Below, piece after piece: positions 23,601 through 38,600 of a stretch of DNA of 64,000 bases (the stretch's first letter is position 1; the number at the start of each line of letters is the position of its first letter). The stretch comes from Branchiostoma floridae. Lineage: Eukaryota > Chordata > Leptocardii > Amphioxiformes > Branchiostomatidae. The notes under the pieces were generated by a model. The model was not told the DNA's origin. It searched no databases and saw nothing but the letters and a program-made list of their open reading frames with translations. The DNA is taken from NCBI RefSeq assembly GCF_000003815.2, contig NC_049986.1:6698227-6762226 (forward strand). The letters are read 5' to 3'. Position numbers and translations under genes: made by a program.

Positions 23601-26600
23601 AAAGTCCTTCACAGCCCAGGCTCTCAGGATGGTGTGTTCATCCTGGGTGGGGGGGACCAGGACAGTTGGAACAACAAATGCTCAAAATTCCAGGCTTGAA
23701 TGTGGCGGCCACTAGTTATTTTGCATGGTCATCCTTTTTCAATTAAAAAATGTATTCAATTTAATTAAAACTTTCCAAATCAATGGATATCTTTCCTTCC
23801 GAATCAATAAAGACAGACGTTAACAGATATAAATTTCTTTTGCCAGCCATATAGTTGACTAAGAAAGACTGCGTATTTACCTTTCTGGGAATGGTTACTT
23901 AATATGCTGATTTGAGCTTCAACTTGTTTCAAGGTGAACATTAGTGTCATTGCATTAGTATTAGTTCAAAAAGCCAAACAGTGGGACAAAAAATAGCACG
24001 TGTACTCTCATCTCTTTAGAAATTAGAAGACTACTAGTATAACAGACAAACATGGAAATGATAGATTAAGAATGAAATAGAGAAGTAAATTGTTAGGCAA
24101 TATTCATTTCACAACATACAGTATCCTCAAAATAAGAAAACTGAACAAAACCTATTGTATTATAACTTGGGACCAAAATACCGTACCTCACAACAATATA
24201 TTCCTTAATTTTCCATTTATAATTCATCACAAGTAAGCAACACGTACAACAGAACAAAATTAATTCAAATTAATGTCATCTGATTTTAACTTCACATCCT
24301 TTTTTCTCCATACATAACGCTGGTTCACCTTTATCTGCGGGGTGACCTATATCCGTTGTATTCAACATAATAGTATCTAGGGATATGAAGTCGATGGACG
24401 GTGGTTTCAGATTGCAATGTATTAGAAATATTGCAGTTTGAACCAACGTCTGTCGGCTTGAAATCCCTCAATAATTTATTTTTAAATACAACAGATATAG
24501 GTTACCCTGCAAATAAAGATGAACCAGCGTTATAGCTCTTTGCACAACTCTTTTAAAATTTCATTATTTTAACCAGAAAGAGTTGTGGCAAATGGCTTCT
24601 AGGTTTTGGGGAAAGAAACAGCTTAGAGTTGAAAAACCCACCTTGAAGCAATTTTGACAGTAAATTCAAATCTGCAGTTTCTATAACTATAAAACATAAT
24701 ATCACAAATTGTGTTTTATATATTATTGTTCCTCATAATTGCAATAACAGCAAAGAAAACATACATAAGGCATGTTTTGTGGAAAATAATGGAAGAGGGT
24801 CTGGGTAAGGATTGTGAGGAGGGCTTTTAGAATTTTATAGTGAATGTCAAGAGAAAATTGTGAATGTCAAGAGAAAATTGTACTTGGAAGACATTTCCTG
24901 GCACTTTCTTCCAAGAAAAGGGTGGGGGGTTCTTGTGCAGCTCAAGCCATGTTAAAAAGTGGGAATGTGACAAACATAAACATGACAGACACAAAGTCAT
25001 TCAGAAAGTTGGAAGTTGCTAAAGTCTATAAAAATACCTTACTTTTTACATATTTTATCTGTTGTCAAGCTGTATTCAAGATGTCTGACCATCATCAATC
25101 AAACAAGACCTTAATAACTTTATAGGAAAGGGTAAAAGTTTAGTAGAACTTCCAAGATTCTGACTATTTGTGTGGAATAAGCTTTTACCTCTGCAGATTT
25201 AGTCCCAGCATGATAGGCACCAACCTGGGTTAATAAAGGGTGAGTGAGGGTAAAACTGCATGTGTGGGGAAAACTGCTGTGTTGCCTGTCATGGTTGTGC
25301 ACCAAATAGACCCTCCACAGGAACACCAGGTGATTTGAACATCATGTACTACTAATTTCAGTCTTTTTTCTTTCAAGTACTTGCCAAACTTTAAAAAATT
25401 GGAGTTGCTTTCGGGTAGAATTTTCAGACTTGGTCCAATGACAGCAAACGTTGTTGTTTGTTTGTTTTGTTTTGTTTGATTTTTCATGTGTATTGTGAAC
25501 GGCCATTGAATGGAAAGAAATAAAAGCAGGCCAAACAAAAGAAGATGATTGTTTCCCATCATGTATGAATCATCAATCTTATTTTTCAAATGCGTGAATT
25601 TGATCACCTCAAGTCTGCGTCCAGCACAACGCTCTTGAGGGACGGTCAAGCTGAGAGTATGGCTAAAATCTGGGCTGACCGGACAAAGGCTGTGCCTGAC
25701 CGAGGCTTGCTGTAGAAGATACAATTAACCGTCAGCTGCCCTCATCTTACAATATGAGTAATTCAGCGTTGTAACGTCTGAAGAAAATTTGACAAACTCA
25801 CAAGAACGAAGCAAACATAAAATCCTTTCGTTGGAAGTGAAACAGATTTTTGCTGAATTGAAACTGCTGCAATAACAGACAAATTCAAACAATTGGTGGC
25901 AAATATGAAATTAATGTTTAACCCAGAGGGCAAAATAAATAAAAAATTAAGATCAAAATTTGTATTTTTGAAAATTATGCATTGAACGTTTGTATGATGA
26001 GAAACAATTAACTTAAAGTTGTTTGGTGAGGCTCAGAAGGATAGGTTTTCATGTAGAGGATATTAGTAAGTATACAAGGTAAATACAGGTATAAGGAGTG
26101 CATGTGTACAGTGTTGTCACTGTCTACACTAGCACACAAAAGCAAAGAGGTACACACACCAATACTGCTGTATGTATGCTTTACATAATGGTGATAGATT
26201 TGCATTTATCAATTCATTATACATATTCAGAAATATCTGTTGTCTGAGATGTTTTCTATAAACTTCATAGTGGTTGAAACCAAATCAAACTAACACTGAA
26301 TCCTTACACAATCATATCACCATTAATTGACAGTGTAAAAATGTTGCACACAGCTAGAAAAAATGGCAAAAATGATCATTTGAATGTTGCAAAACATATT
26401 TCTAAAGGAGAACCATGGATGACTCATGTAAAATTTCATAAACCTTTTCCTGATAGTTCAGTCTTCATACTCTGCATCAGACAACTAAAACAGTTTACTC
26501 CGATCCCAAAAACCTCTAGTAGGAAACTTTCAATGAATAGTAGCACAGTGATTTTATAGATGGGTTGCGTAGCCTGCTATCCATTTCTACAATCATGTAT

Positions 26601-29600
26601 TTTGTGTCTATTCATCTACATTTCCCAAAGGATACTCAGGGCTCGAAATACCACCTGCATATGCCAGGTTAGTGCAGGTAAAATTGGAGCTGTGCAGATA
26701 TTTTTTATGTCTACCTGCGCCTAACCTGCACTGGTCCATGAACTGGGTTTTATACATAAATGCCCTATGATGTACATGTAGCTGTATATGGATTGTTATG
26801 AGTGGCACTAACTGTTACAACCTATGAAGTAGAAAAGAAAAAAATAGAAATGGTTCCTGAACAATTTTAGTTTGATCCAGAGATCTAGATTTAAAGTGGT
26901 GCAGGTAAAGTTTGTCTGGTGCAGGTAATTTTCAATGTTACCTGCACCAGTGCAGGTATGCAGAAAAAAGTATTTCAAGCCCTGATACTGGATAGGGCTA
27001 TCATACAGAGATACAACAGGAATGGATACCAGGGTGAGAATTGTGTGAAGTTTGACTGTAAAGAAATGATTATAGCTCTGTTTTTCTGATGTAGGAATGA
27101 GCAGACTTACTACTGCAGCTGGGTTGGCCTCATTCCTGGAGGCAAGAATGAAGCAGCCTTCAGCGTCATCCACTCTGGGTGGCAGCAGGGATGGGGCAGA
27201 GAATCACCAAGGTTAGCAGAAGGTCACATGTAACTGTTAGTAAGTCAAACCACCAAGAACATTCAGCAAAAACCACACCACAACAGAACAGAGTACATAA
27301 AGAGTCAGAGAGCAGATAGTTCAACTGGTGCAGTACACAGCTTCAGGAGATGATCATTACAAGACAAGAGAAGATAGAAACACTGCAAGCAAGTCATATT
27401 CCTCTTTACAATGAGGCTTCACAAAGAAAGACAAGATGTTGTATTGTACATAAACAGTCACTTTGTGGATGTAAGCAATAAGAATATGTTAACAAGTCTC
27501 CACGCCACGCTGCACTTATCAACACAGTTGCTAGGTGGCACTGCTGCATTACTCACTTTGCCCTGACCAGGTCCTGGTCCTTGAGAGCTGACCCTTGGAT
27601 GTACATGACTCTCTGGGCCCAGAGAGGAACAGACAGGATTCTTCTCAGGTTGTTGTCAAGCTCTGATGGGGCCAGCAAGACCACAAAGTAGTCCTGGGAT
27701 GGTAACAAGTGGTGTTTTTGTTGTTAAAGGTAAAAAGTGGCTTGTGCTCGAGAAAGAAACAAGGCCAGTGTGATAAAACTTTTTTGTCATCAGAGAAACT
27801 AACAGTTATGAAAACAACATCAGATAATTTGATGGTTTCATGATTTTGCCTCTTGATCTGAATTTAGATCTTTCCAATACCTGAATCTACAACTGCATTG
27901 AAATCTCTCCCAAAATGTCACAACTTTGTCCTTATGTCTCTGCTCCCACAATTGTCAATGCTAGCTCACATTTTTATCCGCGGGGTAACCTATATCCGTT
28001 GTTCTCAAAAACAAGGTACTTAAAGATATTGTGGTTTCAAACTACAGAATTTTGAAAATATTGCAGTCTGAAATCACAATCCTTCAATTTTTGTATCCCT
28101 ATAAAATATGATTTCAAAAATGATGGATATAGGTTACCCTATGGATAAAGGCAAACCAGTGTTATAACAGAAATCCAACAAAACTTTGAAATCTTGCTCT
28201 TAGATAGACCAGTACCGTTACAAAGGTACACACGACCGTACACACCTGTAGTTTGGGATGTGCGTAGAACTCGTTGAGAAAGTCCATGATGACGTCGGTC
28301 TGCAGCTGGGTGGCGCACACCACCACGTGATTCTCGCTCTCGGCTCGCTGGCGGGAGTAACTGCCACCCTGTTTGGTACGCTCCATCCACAGGAATGCCA
28401 TCTGTTCAAACTGTCAATCAGGAGGAAACATGGAAGATCAGATCGTCTAAAAAGCATTACACACTTTGACCCTTGAAAAGATCGTTTCAAATTGATTCAA
28501 AGTAATTCACACAAAATGTTATTGCCTCATTCAGGCTATGGCAGTTCATAGAATGGATACAATAGAAATGATGTATGAAGGATTTAATTGAGTTTCAGAA
28601 AACATGGATAATTAGAATGTCTGAAATGATATAATAGTATGTATTTGTGTGTTCAAAACCATTACTCGAGGCTTCAAAGCATACATCTATATGTTTTTTT
28701 ATATTATCCATTCAATGTTAGCAATATTCTGAATGTGGCAAAAACTAATGTGGCAAAGGTTTGACAAAAATATTATTTTACCATTCTAAAATGAGTTGTT
28801 TTCTAATTATTTTACAAGATGGCAATAAAGCTGTCAGGTTACAAATGAATATAAATTCTCTATTTTGAGTGTATGCATTTCTGAATAATCATGTCATATC
28901 TACGGTATGATCCTAACTACCATTTTTACAGTTGAAGGAGGGCCAATGTCTACCACTGCAAGCACTATCAGAGCACTGTAACATGCTTGCGCTTCAAACC
29001 AGAGAAGACTTAGGACTGAAAACGTCTTAGAGAGAGGGTCAGTTCTTGTTGAAGTTGTGAGAAAAGTTGGCAGTGAAGTCACACAGGGTCCAAACTGCAT
29101 GCCAGGATTTGTGCTCACTAGGGGTGGGTACCAGTACAAGGTACCAGTACAAAACCGTTATTTCTAATTGGACCTGTCCGGAAAAAAAACAGAATTGAAA
29201 AAATTAGGTGGACCTATCAGAAAATTAACAGATTGCTTGATCAGGCATTCATACGTTTTGGTGCTTGCAGGTCAAATAAATTACAGCGAAGCAGAGTAGA
29301 GTTTATAGTCATCTCTACCAAGTTTTACAGTCAATTGTACAGACTGAGGCAGTTAGCGTTGTAGAATTTTAAAACGCCAGAGTGAGTATGATACTCTACC
29401 AAACAAATTTCTTTGTCATGAAATATAGACCATTGTTGTGAGTATCATCCATTTACATGTTTTCACAAGTCATACTGAATCAGGTACAGGTTCAGGTCCA
29501 AACCTGGACCTGATCCTCTGGACCTGAACCGGACCTGGATTTTCTGTACCGGTACCCACCCCTAGTGCTCACTGTTCTCACCAATCTGAATCCACCCATA

Positions 29601-32600
29601 TGCCAGGCCTGTCTGCCTGTGTTAGTATTTGTCGCCTACTCCAGCCATAAGGTTTGCATCAATTCAACATGATAACATGGAAACAACAGAAAAATTAGCA
29701 AAAAAAGGAACATCTGCCAGCAAATTAAACATATTTCCTCCTTTCTCAGCCCCAGCCCTAAGCAGTAAAAAAGAGAAGATGGCATCCTTTTTTGCATCAA
29801 TACCGGTAGACCTATGATATGCTGAATCCAAGAATTCATGGAGAGTTTGATGAAATTCTATAGCATTGGTCTTCACAACCTTCACTCGAAAATTGCACTA
29901 CATTATTTCTGCAATTTTTTTTTACCATTTCTTGTGGGTTCTATCCCAACTGTTCACTCAATTTAAGTTTGAATGCATGGATAATTGGTTCATGAAGGTT
30001 CAAATCTGTCTTTCAGCCAATCAGTTGTAAAATGTCTTGTCAGCATAGGGTTATTAATAGGGAAAAGGGAATCAAATATCTAGCTGGCTCTTAAATTTAA
30101 CTAACCTACCAGCTTGCGGTATTTTGGGCGACTCAGCTGAGATGTAAAAGTGTAGTGATGTAAACTTAATCTTTGGACAGAAGAAGGAGAGAAAGAAAAA
30201 AAAACAAGAACACACAACAGGAACTCCAACTAGAACACACAGAAACACTAACAGGAACACACAGAAACTCCAACAAGAACACACATATGGGTACACCATC
30301 AAGAACACATGGAAACTCTAAGAAGAGTGCACAAAGTATCAAAACAGCACAATATTGCCACCACCGAAAGCTCAGGGCAACAAAAATAAGCACAGACAAC
30401 AACAGAGGAAGCTGAGGTCACCCAAGCTTAGCAACTTCAAATATGAAGAGTAAAATTTTTATCTCTAACAATGTGTGTTGTGGAATCAAATTAGTAAGTT
30501 TTGTTATGATATCAGATTATGATAATGATTATGATTAGCAAAACTAATGTCATTTTAGCTTTTTGCTATTCAATCAAATGTGCAGATTGTTTTGGAACAA
30601 TACCATGCAAAGACTGTGCATCAAAGGGCCAATACAAAAGCAATATGTCATATACTTTAAATCTTATTACAATGAGTTAGTGATAGCAAGCTTGGATGGT
30701 AAGATCTAGGCTGTCTTCAAGACCCATCCTTATATAATGGGACAGAAATTCGCTTTTTTGTTTGTTTGTGGCTTACATCTGATCTCTTTGACATGACATT
30801 GATGAAGATTTTAGTTTTAGATTTAGATTTAGATTTAGCAACAAAAGCTAGCAATACAAGACAAAAAATTTCAAGTTTGAGACAGCCCTGGGCAAGATGC
30901 ATCATCAAAACATAGAATTGAAATGGGTTTGTAGAAAACATTGACATTAACGCCCCTGGTTACCTGGATGGGCAGGATGATGAGTGCCACACAGATCATG
31001 ATGATGACCATGGCTTTGGACACCCAGAGTTCAGGGGTGATGTCACCGTAGCCTACTGTGCTGAAGGTCACGATCACGAACCAGAAGGAGTCAAACATGT
31101 TGATGTTCTTCCCTGCCCTCTCAAAGTGCTGTATTCCACATATGCTGTAGAAGGGAAAGGAAAACGTAAGATGAAACCTTTGTTTGCACATGCATCAGAA
31201 CATCAATACTTTGCTTTGAAAATTATTGCATTTCACTAAAATATTTCGAGAAATTGATATTATAGCAATAGCAGAACATTACTGTTTTATGATTATTTGA
31301 TTCTTGATATTACCAGGAAAATAGAACATTTGTATGATATAAGAATATCAGATATTTGATTCTTTGATTCTTTGAATATTTGATTCTTGAAAGTATGTCA
31401 GAATATCTGGGCTTAAAAGGATTTTAGTGAACACCTGGATTCTGTCTATGACACAAACCTGACCATGTCATACATACCAGATAAGATTAAAAATGTCATG
31501 GAATTATGAACTTATGTAAGCTAAGGATTGAACATACAAGTACAAAGACATATAAAAATATATTTCAATACTTTCCAAGAATAAAAGAGTTACTATGAAA
31601 GACCTTTGCAGTATGCTTGACACAAGCCTGTCCATCTTGTACTAAGTACTAACCTTGTGAAGACTAAACACAACAGGGTGGCTATGAGTATGATGACCTG
31701 CTGTGCTAGGGCAGACTGACTTCTCTGCATGGCTCTGTTCAAGTCATTCTGGAACAAAGTATTGGTACTTCTGAACAAAGTAACATCCTTCAATGTTGAA
31801 ATATGTATGAACTTTATATGCATGATCTATGCACATAGGCCTGAAAGGAAGTCCTTCAGATGAAAAACAATGTCTTAATCACAGCCTTTTATTCAGCACT
31901 ACGGACAGCAACATTGTGTTAGGACTCCTGAACAAAAAGCTTCTCCAATGTTTAAACATAAACTGTATAGCATAATCCCTGCATATACAACTTTAGAGCC
32001 TCCTAAAGGATGTCCTTCAGATGAAGAACAATGTTTTAATCACAGCCTTTAATTCAGCACCATGGACAGCACTATTGTGTCAAAAACTTATAAACAAAAC
32101 CTTTATAGTACGGTCATCAAAGGTGAACGAACAGTCACGGTTACTCTAATAAATCAGTATAAGGAGCCACTTTTTCGTTTATCAAAACATTGTATTCATT
32201 TCATAAAAAGTGTAAAAAATTCGTAACACTGTCAAAAAGTCTAGATAACATCTGGTAGTGAAAACACCAGCCTTTCATTCAGGACAACAAATTTATTGTC
32301 TGTATCATCTCCAAATCAGTTAACTTCAGGGTGAATTCTTTCCTATTGCTGACATTGTATTGTACCACTTACTTAGCAACTTATTCAAGTAGTTTTGTCC
32401 AACTTACCAGCATGTTGGTGAGGGCTGACTTTGCCAACCAGCAGTTGAGAAAGACTGGCACAAAAAGGTTCCTTAGGGGTGCCCAAAATATCTGTGTGAG
32501 GAATGGAAGAAAACATGAGTTGTTTGACTTATCACATGTGTTTTCTCTTATTGTTAGCCCTTGATAATAGTTACCCACTGGTTAGGTAACACTAGCTGTT

Positions 32601-35600
32601 CATGTATGTACATATATGTGTTCCTGCCAAGAACCAATAAACATTGTTCATCACACATGGACATCCAGTTTTTGTGCATATCAATGCACCCATAAAATAA
32701 ACCAAACGATTTCCAGAAGTTAAATGGAACATTGTAAACTGGAATGTGAATAAACTTTTCTCATCAAATTTCTATCTTTTCAACAGTTAAGCTGAGATGT
32801 ATAGGACCTGTAACTTGGCTACATGTCTTGCATTACCTATGACATTATCAAGGAATCAGCAGCTCTCTCTACAACTACACTGAGAACAATTACTCCACCA
32901 ATGAAAAAAGTTCTTCGTTGATTCGATCAAAGGCATTCCATTCCATTTAATGAACTATTCAAGACAAAGTCTCAGGACAAGTGGAACACTTTGCTCCAAA
33001 TCCCAGCTCAATAAGAATCAAATGTGAAGCCGTAATGCATTTGGCACGTTGTACTCCCTATCAGATAGCCTCCAATACACGTGATGAGAATTTACTCCTC
33101 TGGTATTATTATCGAACTTAGTTGCTAAATCTGACAAAAGCAGCTGAATATTACTCCACCCTAGACAGAATTGAAATGAATCATTTTGTTTTGGAGCATT
33201 ATACAGTGTTGACATCTGATAAGATGATGAACTAGACTGAACTTAACTTAACTGATTATTGATACTCAGTTGTTGAGGATTCATTCTTTGATTCAAAATC
33301 AAAGCGTACTGAAAGCATCTAACGTTGCTGTTTTGGCTACACAACAGTGAAAATCTAACAGGCAACAAATCAAAGAAACCTTTGTATGGTGGTATCTCAT
33401 GCAAGAAACATCACAAACCTTGTGCAAACTTTAAAGCCATTTGGCCATGTGCCACCCATTTTCGATTGGTTATAGGGATATGCAGCAGAGAGATAAAGAA
33501 CTCAAAGCCTAGTCTACGTAGAACTTCTAAAATTCAAATCAAAGTCTACTGGACTTTTTACAGTTTGAATTCAAGGCACTATTATCGTAAGCCTGACAGA
33601 CACTGGTTATCAATTCTCTGTTGGTTTGGGGATTTGGTAGCAGGGTGAAATCTTAAATCACAGACAAATCTTGTCAGAACTTTTGACATTCAAATCAAAG
33701 CCCACTTGACTTTTTCCAATTAACTTTTTCCAATTAGAATTCAAGGAACGTGAACACTAAGCTTGAAAGACACCAGTTATCAATGCTCTTGGTTTTTGGT
33801 TTGGCTGCAGGGAAAAGGTAATGAAGTCGAAGACAAGTCTCGTCAGAACTTCTGACATTCAAATCGAAGCCTACTGGACTATTTCCAATTAAACCTCAAG
33901 GAACATGTAATACTCAGCTTGAAAGACACTGGTTGTCAATTCTCTATTGGTTTGGGGGTTGGCTGCAGGGAGTTGTAAAACTAATGAAGTCAAAAAGGAG
34001 TCTTGCCAGAACTTCTGACATTCAAATCAAAGCCTACTGGACTTTTTCCAATAAGAATTCAAAGAACATTTGTGTTCAGCTTGACAGACCCTGATTATCA
34101 GTTATCTTTTGGTTTTGGGGTTTGGCTGCAGGGAAAAAGCTAATGAAGTCAAAGACAAGTCTTGTCAGAACTTCTGACATTCAAATCAAAACCTACAGGA
34201 CTTTTTCCACTTAGTATTCAAGGAACATTTGCTTAAAAGACACTGGTTATCAAAGACACTGGTTATCAATTCTCTATTGCTTTTTTTGGGGTTTGCCTTC
34301 AAGGAAAAAGCTAATAAAGTCAAAGAAGAGTCTCGTCAGAACTTCTGACATTCAAATCGAAACCATGGTCCCCATAAGAATTCAGAAAACGTTGATGCAG
34401 AGCTTGACAAACCCCAGTGCAGGAGATTGCTACATTTGTATGCTGGTCAGATGACGTCTGAGCCCTCCACACCTTGTAATCACATTCTCCGTCTGGCGTT
34501 AATATCAAGCCATGAGAGATTTCATTACTTTCCATCGACTGTGGAACGTCTGTAGGGTATCACTTTACAGCCATTATATCACATCACGTCTAGAAGGACA
34601 TTTTTCATCACTTTACTGCCTGTAGTACGAGATGAAATAGAATAGAGATCTATGGTGTTGCACTTTGCGAGCCTGTGAAATATGTAACTAATTTTCTGTA
34701 ATCTAGAACCCAAAGTTTATAGTATGCTAGAGTGCCAAGGAAATTTCATGACAGTACTTTACACCATGCAGTAAACACGGCGGTCGGTTGCTAGGGTATT
34801 CTTTCCCGTTGCTATGCGAGTTCGACAGAGTATCGGGTTACAAGAGGCCTACCATTTGCTAACCGTAAAATATTTCAAACTAAGCAAAATGTTATGACAA
34901 GGAAAATGTATTCAAAATAACATTAAACTCGCAATTTTAGATAGTTTGAATCTTCCCGTTTGAATTGAGATAGTTGTTTTGTTTCGATTTTGCTTCCAAA
35001 GACGATTATTTTCTGTTTCAAGGAAGGCCTTCAATATGACCATACTCTTGATAAGATGGGCCGCAAGTGCCATGGCAAATTCTCGATTTTTATATTTTTC
35101 ATCATCTGAGAGGCAAATAAAACTTTCTGTTTTTGGGATTTTTTAATTTTTAATTTTAAGCAAAGTTACAGTCAAAAATATGAGTAAAAATGGCATTTTT
35201 CGCACTTAATTACCAATAATTCAAAATCTAAGGCATTTTTTAAAAATCCCAAAAACAGAAATCTCGGGAAATCCGTTGCGGTCATTTTGAGCCGTCAATG
35301 AGTTAAGTTGGACTCTTCTTGGTGGAGATCTTAAACGATGTTTACACGCATGTCATGCCGCACGGAGAGCGGGAGGGTGTAATTGATACCGGTGTAAACA
35401 ACACTTATAATATCCAAGGTCACCAACACAAACGTCAGTAGCTTCGTTGAATATCACAGGTCCCAAACAAAGTGATAGCATGGATGTACTGTACAGAAAA
35501 TTGTTTATATTGGTTAAAAAATATCTTTTTCGCCTGATTCAAGTTAGTTGGGGGGAAAATGCCAGAAAGCACGGTTTTACCTGCAATGACCGCAGATGAC

Positions 35601-38600
35601 CTAAATAGAACACGGGTTCGGTTCGAATTACGTCAGATGGAACATCATGGAAGAGGGTTCGAATTCGGCTAGACATGGGAGGTTTTGAGCCCGTATTTGA
35701 CCACCGTGAAAAATCTATGAAAATAAGGCTTGACATGGCTTTTTGCTTGAAATGTTTGCTTTTGTGAACATATTCCCATGAATTTTTGTATGATTTCAAT
35801 TTTACTTAAGACAATAAAAACAAATGAAAGCAGAATTACAGAAGAGTGTAATGTTGCATAAACAATTAACAAAGAAAATTAGTTATTTTACATTTACACA
35901 CATGAACACACAATTTCTATGATCCTTTGAATTTTTCTTATCCCTCCTGTTAGGACATTTTCAGTTTGAAATATATTAGCCTGGCAAAATTGCACCTGGA
36001 AAAGCTATCTTACAACGATCTTATCTACAGTAGGCCATTACAAAAATGGGATTGTCAGTGTCACATCCAATTCTACCCTGCATCGTATAATCTGTAATGA
36101 GTTCTGTCAATGCCGCTGCAGGCTATAAGCTCTGCTGATGTACGTAAATGGAAGCAAAGTCAATGCCAGAAAGGCGAAGTCAAGCCAGTACAGTGGTTAC
36201 TCGNNNNNNNNNNNNNNNNNNNNNNNNNNNNNNNNNNNNNNNNNNNNNNNNNNNNNNNNNNNNNNNNNNNNNNNNNNNNNNNNNNNNNNNNNNNNNNNNN
36301 NNNNNNNNNNNNNNNNNNNNNNNNNNNNNNNNNNNNNNNNNNNNNNNNNNNNNNNNNNNNNNNNNNNNNNNNNNNNNNNNNNNNNCTACCTGACATTTTA
36401 TTGTAACCGCTGTGAAATTGGGAGACTGGAAGTAATTCTTCCACTTATTTCCCATTATGTGGATACTTCACAAAAGGTCCTGTATAATTCAACCTTCCAG
36501 TCTCCCATTTAAAACATCCCATGAGACTCAGTATGTTTTTTAAAGATAGCCACCCTCCCTCAAAGAGAATGAATTCTGATATTCTCATCTAGTATTTTAT
36601 TCCAAAAGTAATTCTGCTGCAAAGTTGTAGTTTAGTAGGCCACATGAAATTTATTTCTTGCTTCTCGGATACCACCCCCCGCCCCCCGAAGGTCTGGGGT
36701 GAAGACATATGGCTTAAATAACACACACAAAAAAAAACAGCCTGAGGAGTTTAGTGACATGTTTTACGCAATGAATCCCTTCCTTTGATTTGTTACTAAC
36801 ATTCTGAATAAAGGGCATTGTTTTTAGACTGAAATAATGTATACGTGGCTCTGAATGGCAATATTTACAGGTTTGTGATAGCAAAACCTGTATTACTTTT
36901 TTTTGAAAATGAGTGACTTCTTTTTTTTTGAATGACAAAAAAAATGGACAGGCAAATCCAAGAAGCAACAAATAAAATTGGTGTGGCCTAAAGTTTGAAA
37001 AAATGTTGCAAAAAAAAATGACAACTCTGATATCCGGCAGTGCCCCAGTAGTCCTCTGAGAATTCCCAATGATAAGCTGAGTTAACATTTTGCGGTATGG
37101 TTCACCTGCTACACATACATGAAAATTACCTGGTGGTTACGGCTCATGTCCTTTGTAGTTTTCTTCTTTTAACAACGTATATTGTGTAATAAACTATACC
37201 AAGGATACATCCTACTTGATGGATATGACAGAGACTGTGAAATTGGGATTATATGAGATTCGTGCTTAGAATATTATTACATAGAGTGAAAAACTACCAC
37301 ATGTATCAGTTGCACGAATCACAACTCAGGCGTTGTCTTCACAAACCGGTACAACACATGTAAGCTATTGCTTTTCTAAATTGTTTATGACATATGTTTA
37401 GGTCTATGGCAAACCATGGCATAAAGTTATTAATTCCATTGGGAGAAGATTTAAGGTGTACTTACTGTGATGATGAATGGGACTGTGTTGATCATTTCTA
37501 ACAGGAACCTGATGTTGAACACTGACTGAACAAGGCTGCCCTGAGATTATAAAAGAAAAGAAAAGACTTGCTTTGTTTATCACATAATCATCAATGAATG
37601 CATTCATTTGTTTTTTTATCATTATCTAGTGAATGGATAGTATGTGATAAGTCCTACATTGCTACTCGTTTTCAAAACCATGCATTAGATAAAACTTACA
37701 GAATTGTAAGGAATGTTAATTCATCAATTGAATTGATTGGTTGATTGTAGATTACCGACACATATTCTGATAAAATTCTAAGGTCTGGAAAGAGAACAAT
37801 ATAATCACCTTTCTCACGCGGCGGCCATGATAGATCGAAGAAGAGGTCAATGAGCCAAACAGACAAAACTTATTTCTAAAATCAGGTCCCATTTAGTTTT
37901 CCCCCAAACCCCACAAATTTTCATGATATAAGATAGAATAATAAATATTACAAGAAGTGTTATGCACCGAAAGATGTAGCAATTTAGAGTAGTGTAGACT
38001 GACCCCATAGTCCCTTAAGAGATGCAAAATAAAAACATAATAATGCAAATTTTTAACGAATTTGCAGCCATTCACTTATTGGTCGATTTCCTAATTGGCA
38101 GGCTACCATTGGTTGAACTGCTAATTATGATGGACAGCCTTTTGTTTGCCACATTGAACTCGTTTTAGATCTATCATGGCCGCCGCGTGAGAAAGGTGTA
38201 TAAGGTGGCATGTGAGAAAATTTGTAACAGCAAGACATACCTTATAGCTAAGGTATGTGATGAGGATGGTCTCCAAAAAACTTATGATTGCCACAACAAC
38301 CTGTAAAACAACAGGGATTATTATTGGTATCAATTCCATCATTTGTATCATACATTCTAAACAGTTATGAAGCTTCTTGTATGGCTCTTTTTACAACTTA
38401 CCAATTTTTAAACCCAAACCAAGAAGCAAGCAAATGCTACTGATAACAGTTACAGTATGTTGTAAGATTGTTTTTCCTTTGTGGATCCAAATAAAGTCAA
38501 AGTCAAAGTCCTCTGCTCTTTAGCATATCAAATGTTATTGTAGCCTTTTCTTGCAAAAGCGAGGCACTTGCAGCATATAAAGTGTGGCATTTGAACTGTA

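Noticed and set aside
30072-30415. Cys/Val-rich minus frames and an NT-rich plus frame
   Set aside because: Translations of the AGAACACAC minisatellite.
35575-35705. Possible tRNA B box (GGTTCGAATTCGGC)
   Set aside because: No matching A box or cloverleaf could be drawn; related text near 18740 suggests a dispersed repeat instead.
36110-36512. Long frames crossing the N run
   Set aside because: Created by unknown bases read as open; no evidence of coding on either side.
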